Assembly (NCBI GenBank): GCA_018384365.1
Contig: JAHAYX010000017.1
Location: 96,004-160,003 of the forward strand
DNA length: 64,000 nt
Direction: 5' to 3'
Origin: Clostridiaceae bacterium
GTDB taxonomy: Bacteria; Bacillota; Clostridia; Oscillospirales; QAMX01
The notes below the pieces were generated by a model. It saw nothing but the letters and a program-made list of their open reading frames with translations. It did no database searches and was not told the origin of the DNA. Below are positions 58,052 to 64,000 of the stretch, one piece after another (the first letter of the stretch is position 1; every line of letters starts with the position of its first letter). The translations under genes and the position numbers were made by a program.

Positions 58052-59716
58052 ATGAGTGATTCCAATAATTTTATCCATGACCTGATCGACGAGGATCTCG
58101 CCGCAGGCCGTGCCGACCACGTACACACGCGATTCCCGCCGGAACCGAACGGCTATCTGCATATCGGCCACTGCAAGGCGCTGCTGATCGACTTCGGCAC
58201 CGCGAAAAAGTACGGCGGCCAGTGCAATCTCCGCATGGACGACACCAACCCCGCCAAGGAGGACACCGAATTCGTCGATGCGATCCAGGAGGACATCCAC
58301 TGGCTGGGCTTTGACTGGGACGACCGGTTCTACTATGGCTCCGATTACTTTGAAAAAACCTATGAATTTGCCGAGCAGCTGATTCTCCACGGCGACGCCT
58401 ACGTCTGCGAGCTGAGCGCCGAGCAGTTCCGCGAATACCGCGGCGACCTGACGCACCCCGCCGTGTCGCCCTACCGCGACCGTCCGATTGAGGAGTCGCT
58501 CGACCTGTTCCGCCGGATGCGCGCGGGCGAGTTCCCGGAGGGAAAATATACCCTCCGCGCCAAAATTGACCTTGCCTCCGGCAACTTCAATATGCGCGAC
58601 CCGGTTTTCTACCGCATCCGCTATATCGAGCATCACCGCCAGGGCACGAAGTGGTGCATCTTCCCGATGTATGACTACGCGCACCCGGTACAGGATATGC
58701 TGGAGGGCATCACCCACTCCCTCTGTTCGCTGGAATATGAAAACCACCGTCCGCTTTATAACTGGGTGGTCGAAAAGGTCAGCTCCTACTGCGGACTGGA
58801 CGCGCATCCGCGTCAGATCGAGTTCGCGCGTCTGAACCTGACGCACACCGTGATGTCCAAGCGCTTCCTGCGCAAGCTCGTTGAGACCGGGCTTGTGGAC
58901 GGCTGGGACGATCCGCGTATGCCCACGCTGTGCGCCATGCGCCGCCGCGGCTATACGCCGACGGCCATTATCGACTTCCTCACCCGCGTAGGCGTTGCCA
59001 AGAACGACAGCCTGGTGGATATCCGCCTTTTGGAGCACTGCCTGCGTGAGGAGCTGAACAAAACCGCACTGCGCCGCATTGCCGTGACAAAGCCGGTGAA
59101 GGTGGTCGTCGAAAACTACCCCGCAGACAAAACGGAGTATTTCTCCGTCGCCAATAACCCTGAGGATCCCGAGGCCGGCACGCGCGAAATCCCCTTCACC
59201 CGCGAACTGTGGATCGAGGAAGACGACTTTGCCGAAGTTCCGCCGCCCAAGTTCCAGCGTATGACCCCCGGAAAAGAAGTGCGGCTCATGGGCGCATACA
59301 TTGTCCGCTGCGAGCGCGTGGAGAAAAACGCCGACGGCTCCGTTGCCGCGGTTTACTGCACCGCCGATCTGGAAACCCGGGACGGCGCGCCGGTGGACGG
59401 CCGCAAGGTGCGCGGTACGATCCACTGGGTCAGCGCGCAGTACGCGGTGGACGCCGATGTAGATCTGTATGACAACCTCTTCACGCTGGAAAACGTGAAC
59501 GATATGCCGGAAGGCAAGACCTACGACGATTACATCAATCCGGACTCCGTCATCCATCTCACCGGCTGCAAGCTGGAGCCGGCGCTTTCCGACGCCGCGC
59601 CGGGCGACCGCTTCCAGTTCGTGCGTCTGGGATATTTCTGCCGCGACACGAAGAATCCGGCTGTTTTCAACCGCACGGTCAGCCTGAAGGACAGCTACGC
59701 AAAGACTTTGAAATAA
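58052..59716 (+). CDS. glnS: Glutamine-tRNA ligase
   Basis: A 554-aa class Ic synthetase joining glutamine to tRNA-Gln. Motifs: TRFPPEPNGYLHIGHCKALLIDFGTAK with HIGH, NLRMDDTNPAKEDTEFVDAI, HRPLYNWVVEKVSSYC, and VMSKRFLRKLV with the KMSKS-like site. The C-terminal beta-barrel domains follow. ATG sits behind GAGGTGACACAT. GlnRS is uncommon in Firmicutes, most of which amidate Glu-tRNA-Gln. Its place behind gltX and before a terminator indicates a stable operon. Confidence 0.96.
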   Translation: MSDSNNFIHDLIDEDLAAGRADHVHTRFPPEPNGYLHIGHCKALLIDFGTAKKYGGQCNLRMDDTNPAKEDTEFVDAIQEDIHWLGFDWDDRFYYGSDYFEKTYEFAEQLILHGDAYVCELSAEQFREYRGDLTHPAVSPYRDRPIEESLDLFRRMRAGEFPEGKYTLRAKIDLASGNFNMRDPVFYRIRYIEHHRQGTKWCIFPMYDYAHPVQDMLEGITHSLCSLEYENHRPLYNWVVEKVSSYCGLDAHPRQIEFARLNLTHTVMSKRFLRKLVETGLVDGWDDPRMPTLCAMRRRGYTPTAIIDFLTRVGVAKNDSLVDIRLLEHCLREELNKTALRRIAVTKPVKVVVENYPADKTEYFSVANNPEDPEAGTREIPFTRELWIEEDDFAEVPPPKFQRMTPGKEVRLMGAYIVRCERVEKNADGSVAAVYCTADLETRDGAPVDGRKVRGTIHWVSAQYAVDADVDLYDNLFTLENVNDMPEGKTYDDYINPDSVIHLTGCKLEPALSDAAPGDRFQFVRLGYFCRDTKNPAVFNRTVSLKDSYAKTLK

Positions 59717-59734
59717 ACCGTTTCGCAAACCGGA

Positions 59735-59773
59735 CGCCGGGAGACGCAGCGAATCTGCGTTTCCCGGCTTTTT
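59735..59773 (+). terminator. terminator of gltX-glnS
   Basis: GCCGGGAGACGCAG/CTGCGTTTCCCGGC stem with one mismatch, then TTTTT. Confidence 0.88.
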
Positions 59774-59850
59774 GTCACATTTTCACACGCTCCGGTGCTT
59801 CCCAGCGCCGCTTTTCAGCAAATCTTTCTCATATCTTGTAAAAGAAAGCA

Positions 59851-59868
59851 ACGGTTTCGCAAAACCGT
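59851..59868. promoter_or_regulatory. operator-like inverted repeat upstream of the esterase pair
   Basis: ACGGTTT-CGCA-AAACCGT, perfect 7-bp arms, just upstream of a weak promoter (TTTATT 59872-59877, 17 bp, TAAAAT 59895-59900). A LacI-type repressor is a plausible but unproven partner. Confidence 0.5.
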
Positions 59869-59941
59869 AACTTTATTCCGTACTCTCCCGCGGGTAAAAT
59901 AGAGGTATCAAATATTTCTGTCCCAAGGAGGGAGGCTTTGC

Positions 59942-62262
<2,321 letters not shown>

Positions 62263-62295
62263 AACAGCCGAAACCGCGCACATCCTGATAAAAAT

Positions 62296-62338
62296 GAAAA
62301 GGCGATACCCGGTTTTCCGCCCGGGCGTCGCCTTTTTT
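62296..62338 (+). terminator. terminator of the esterase pair
   Basis: AAAAGGCGA-CCCGG ... CCGGG-TCGCCTTTTTT hairpin. Confidence 0.85.
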
Positions 62339-62521
62339 CTTTCCGATGCTGCCGTTTTTTCATTTTTTGCGATTTTTGCCTTTCTCCGCGTTTCCCGGCG
62401 GTGCAAAAAACGAAAGCCGAGCCGCCGCGAAAAAATCCCGCCAAATCCGGCGCGGCGCAGTATAAATCTCTCGATTTTACAGATGCTAATAGCACGATTT
62501 AAGTCAAAAGGAGATATATAC

Positions 62522-62695
62522 ATGAAAGCAACAGGTATCGTACGCCGCATCGACGATCTGGGGCGTGTCGTCATTCCGAAAGAAATCCGCCGTACCATGC
62601 GTATCCGCGAAGGCGACCCGTCACAGATATCATTGACACCGTGGGAAAAGTTCTGTTTCGGTATGTTGGATTTGGCCAAAAGGCAAGGGTGGTAG
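62522..62695 (+). pseudogene. spoVT: SpoVT N-terminal fragment, broken after codon 33
   Basis: The 57-codon ORF starts MKATGIVRRIDDLGRVVIPKEIRRTMRIREGDP, the SpoVT swapped-hairpin DNA-binding domain of the AbrB family. SpoVT controls forespore genes and is about 180 aa long. After P33 the usual LEIF... strand is missing; the frame continues in unrelated sequence (SQISLTPWEKFC...) to a stop. ATG follows AAAAGGAGATATATAC, and the upstream side looks normal. The break at 62620/62621 marks an insertion, deletion or rearrangement; the rest of the gene is not in the window. A short AbrB fold is unlikely to form. Confidence 0.8.
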
Positions 62696-62718
62696 CTGTA
62701 CATAGTGACGAAAAATGA
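62621..62718 (+). pseudogene. 3' fragment of an unrelated gene at the junction
   Basis: Directly at the break, a second frame is open to TGA at 62716-62718. It reads DIIDTVGKVLFRYVGFGQKARVVAVHSDEK, which looks like a true protein C-terminus. It has no start codon on its left side, as if its 5' part was lost. Family not recognised. Confidence 0.5.
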
Positions 62719-62755
62719 TGCTGTAACAGTGCGTATACGAAAGGGGTAAAATGGT

Positions 62756-62962
62756 ATGAAAAGGATGATTTTCTGTGGGTTCAACATGGATACGGCTTGC
62801 GTAGATCTGAAATTTTCCGATGGCAGCACAATCTCCATCGACTGCAAAGCGGTCGAAACAGCCTTGGATGCAGACACCTGGCAGCGCAGCAAGCTGGACT
62901 GGCTGATCTACAACAAGCCGCTGGAATATGTCCAACTGGTGCTCGGTGGCGACTTTGAATAG
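62756..62962 (+). CDS. DUF6061 family protein
   Basis: A 68-aa protein. It has MKRMIFCGFNMDTACVDLKFSDGSTISIDCKAVETA ... RSKLDWLIYNKPLEYVQLVL, the pattern of DUF6061, a small Firmicutes family often seen near mobile elements. Function unknown. ATG follows AAAGGGGTAAAATGGT. It sits just inside the lower-G+C segment after the spoVT break. Confidence 0.75.
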   Translation: MKRMIFCGFNMDTACVDLKFSDGSTISIDCKAVETALDADTWQRSKLDWLIYNKPLEYVQLVLGGDFE

Positions 62963-63116
62963 TATGTACAAGGGGCGGCGGAACATCAGTTGATGGATTG
63001 AATTGAATAAACATGGCACAGCCACCGGTCAGATGATAATCGGCGGGCTGTGTTGAAGATAGGTTATTTATCAATGTTGTTGATAGAGAAACCACTGTTT
63101 TTCTTGCAAACAATTC

Positions 63117-63917
63117 TCAGCTTATAGCCTTGATTTTATGGGAACTTAGCTTATAAGACCAAATCATCATATTAAGCAAGTCTTGCTGTGAAATAGATGC
63201 TCCAGATCCTCCGTCAAAAGACGTAGTTCCTGCCCCTAGAATTGGCACACATACATCCTTTTCGGAATAATGGTTTTCCAACTCTCTCCACAGCAGATCT
63301 AAACACTGAAGATATTCGTCACGGGTAAAGAAGCGTCCCTTGCCTTTCTCGTCAAGCTTGACGAATGCCATCAAAAGATCATCTCCATTAGGGACGATAG
63401 TTCCGGAATCATATTTTGTTTTTTGCTGATACCGTGATTTTGCCCGAGCGGGAGCAATATTGGCTTCATCAATCAGCTTCTGCATGGCTAGCCCCGGATG
63501 TGCAGAGATATACTGCCCGCAAATAGATTCTGGATTTATATCTGCTGTTTTATCACCGACATGCGTCGTGAAGCACTCGTCGAAGTTGATTACACGCTTG
63601 CACTTCCGTTTCTTAAGGATATTGCCATATTCCACCCGAATGGAATAATTCTCCCCTTGGATTGTAATCCATCGGCGAAGTGCAAGGAAAAGAGCATACG
63701 CTGCCGATGTAGCAACCCAAACAAGCAAAAAACAGGCAAGCCGAGAAATGACGATATTTACTTCCTCAGCTAATAAGCCAGAAATCCATTTACATTGGTT
63801 AAGGAGCTCCTGTGTTATCCATTCGTGACCAGCAAAGAATGACTCGGAGACAAATGTAAAAATAACTGTAACAGCGGCAAAAGCCGCTGCTACACTTTTC
63901 TTAATAAAGTCAATCAA
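63117..63917 (-). CDS. Two-TM macro-domain protein, ThsA-type (putative Thoeris effector)
   Basis: A 266-aa protein of lower G+C than its neighbours. TM1 (about 8-26) and TM2 (about 58-80) are followed by a cytosolic macro-like domain (about 93-266). The domain shows VEYGNILKKRKCKRVINFDECFTTHVGDK, ESICGQYISAHPG, YDSGTIV, LMAFVKLDEKGKGRFFTRDEYLQ and CVPILGAGTTSFDGGSGASISQQDLL. This matches the ThsA macro domain (formerly DUF6430). In type II Thoeris such TM-macro proteins are thought to bind a TIR-made ADP-ribose signal and disrupt the membrane. Start is TTG behind GAGGTG, overlapping the stop of the upstream gene. Defence role is inferred. Confidence 0.8.
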   Translation of the reverse strand: MIDFIKKSVAAAFAAVTVIFTFVSESFFAGHEWITQELLNQCKWISGLLAEEVNIVISRLACFLLVWVATSAAYALFLALRRWITIQGENYSIRVEYGNILKKRKCKRVINFDECFTTHVGDKTADINPESICGQYISAHPGLAMQKLIDEANIAPARAKSRYQQKTKYDSGTIVPNGDDLLMAFVKLDEKGKGRFFTRDEYLQCLDLLWRELENHYSEKDVCVPILGAGTTSFDGGSGASISQQDLLNMMIWSYKLSSHKIKAIS

Positions 63918-64000
63918 AATCCAAGCACCTCTTTTATGTAGGCATAATCACCGACTTTTCTCCCATAGGCATCATATTTCCAAAACGGTTTGGCGTAATC
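63914..64000 (-). CDS. 3' end of the gene upstream of the macro-domain protein (runs off right edge)
   Basis: The last 28 codons read DYAKPFWKYDAYGRKVGDYAYIKEVLGF and stop at TGA 63916-63914, which overlaps the TTG start of the macro gene. The coupling indicates a tightly linked operon. In Thoeris the partner would be a TIR-domain ThsB, but these residues are not diagnostic. Confidence 0.6.
   Translation of the reverse strand, partial: DYAKPFWKYDAYGRKVGDYAYIKEVLGF

Noticed and set aside
62522-62695. Simple frameshift in spoVT
   Set aside because: None of the three frames after codon 33 resembles the SpoVT continuation, so a rearrangement is needed rather than a one-base change.

Overview
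The window looks like a piece of a high-G+C, spore-forming, anaerobic gut Clostridia chromosome (Eubacteriales/Oscillospirales-type). The evidence is strong Shine-Dalgarno sequences, intrinsic terminators with long U tracts, CotF-type spore coat genes, a SpoVT-like N-terminus, RNase Y, a YqeG/pepP pair, TTG/GTG starts and many intracellular xylan-degrading enzymes. No rRNA, CRISPR array or complete prophage is seen. One tRNA-Leu(UAG) is present.

Layout. 1-6.7 kb: carbohydrate block with the 5' part of a GH10 xylanase, a Pr6Pr-like membrane protein, two aldose 1-epimerase family proteins, DUF4867, YfbR 5'-nucleotidase and a second GH10 enzyme. 6.9-14 kb: CotF-like coat protein, a CPA2 antiporter, a hexokinase-pgi-phosphoglucomutase operon and two small coat proteins. 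14-22 kb: sirtuin, GH120-type beta-xylosidase behind a palindromic operator, the yqeG-pepP pair, an unknown protein, a TepA-like ClpP protease, and a lone large serine recombinase with a 36-aa leader ORF. 22-24.8 kb: rny and a nucleoside hydrolase. 24.9-34.3 kb: an oligopeptide-type ABC operon (SBP-oppB-oppC-oppD-oppF-DUF3899) in which four components carry large insertions or extensions. 34.4-44 kb: M3 peptidase, DUF6514, a GGDEF-TetR operon, a 54-aa ORF behind a sigma-G-like promoter, a UroD-family methyltransferase, a LexA-type box on a promoter, two zinc-ribbon ORFs, asnA, a PHP protein and tRNA-Leu. 44-51.8 kb: LytTR regulator, deoC plus an FAD oxidoreductase, and a two-component system divergent from a MacB-like ABC exporter. 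51.8-62.3 kb: M28 peptidase, GH43, VOC protein, AEC transporter, gltX-glnS, and two tandem paralogous esterases.

62.5-64 kb is accessory. A spoVT-like gene is cut after codon 33 and continues into visibly lower-G+C DNA. That DNA carries an unrelated 3' gene fragment, a DUF6061 protein and, on the minus strand, a two-TM plus ThsA-type macro-domain protein. The latter is translationally coupled to a gene running off the right edge. The macro protein fits the membrane effector of a type II Thoeris (TIR/ThsA) anti-phage system, with the putative TIR partner outside the window.

Themes. The glycoside hydrolases and esterases (GH10 x2, GH120, GH43, CE1-like x2) lack signal peptides, so imported xylo-oligosaccharides are probably degraded in the cytoplasm. 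The sugars then pass through epimerases to hexokinase, Pgi and PgcA. A small forespore signature (GCATA-N18-CATACTA and relatives) links three small genes. The least explained items are the expanded Opp transporter and the disrupted spoVT/Thoeris junction at the right end.
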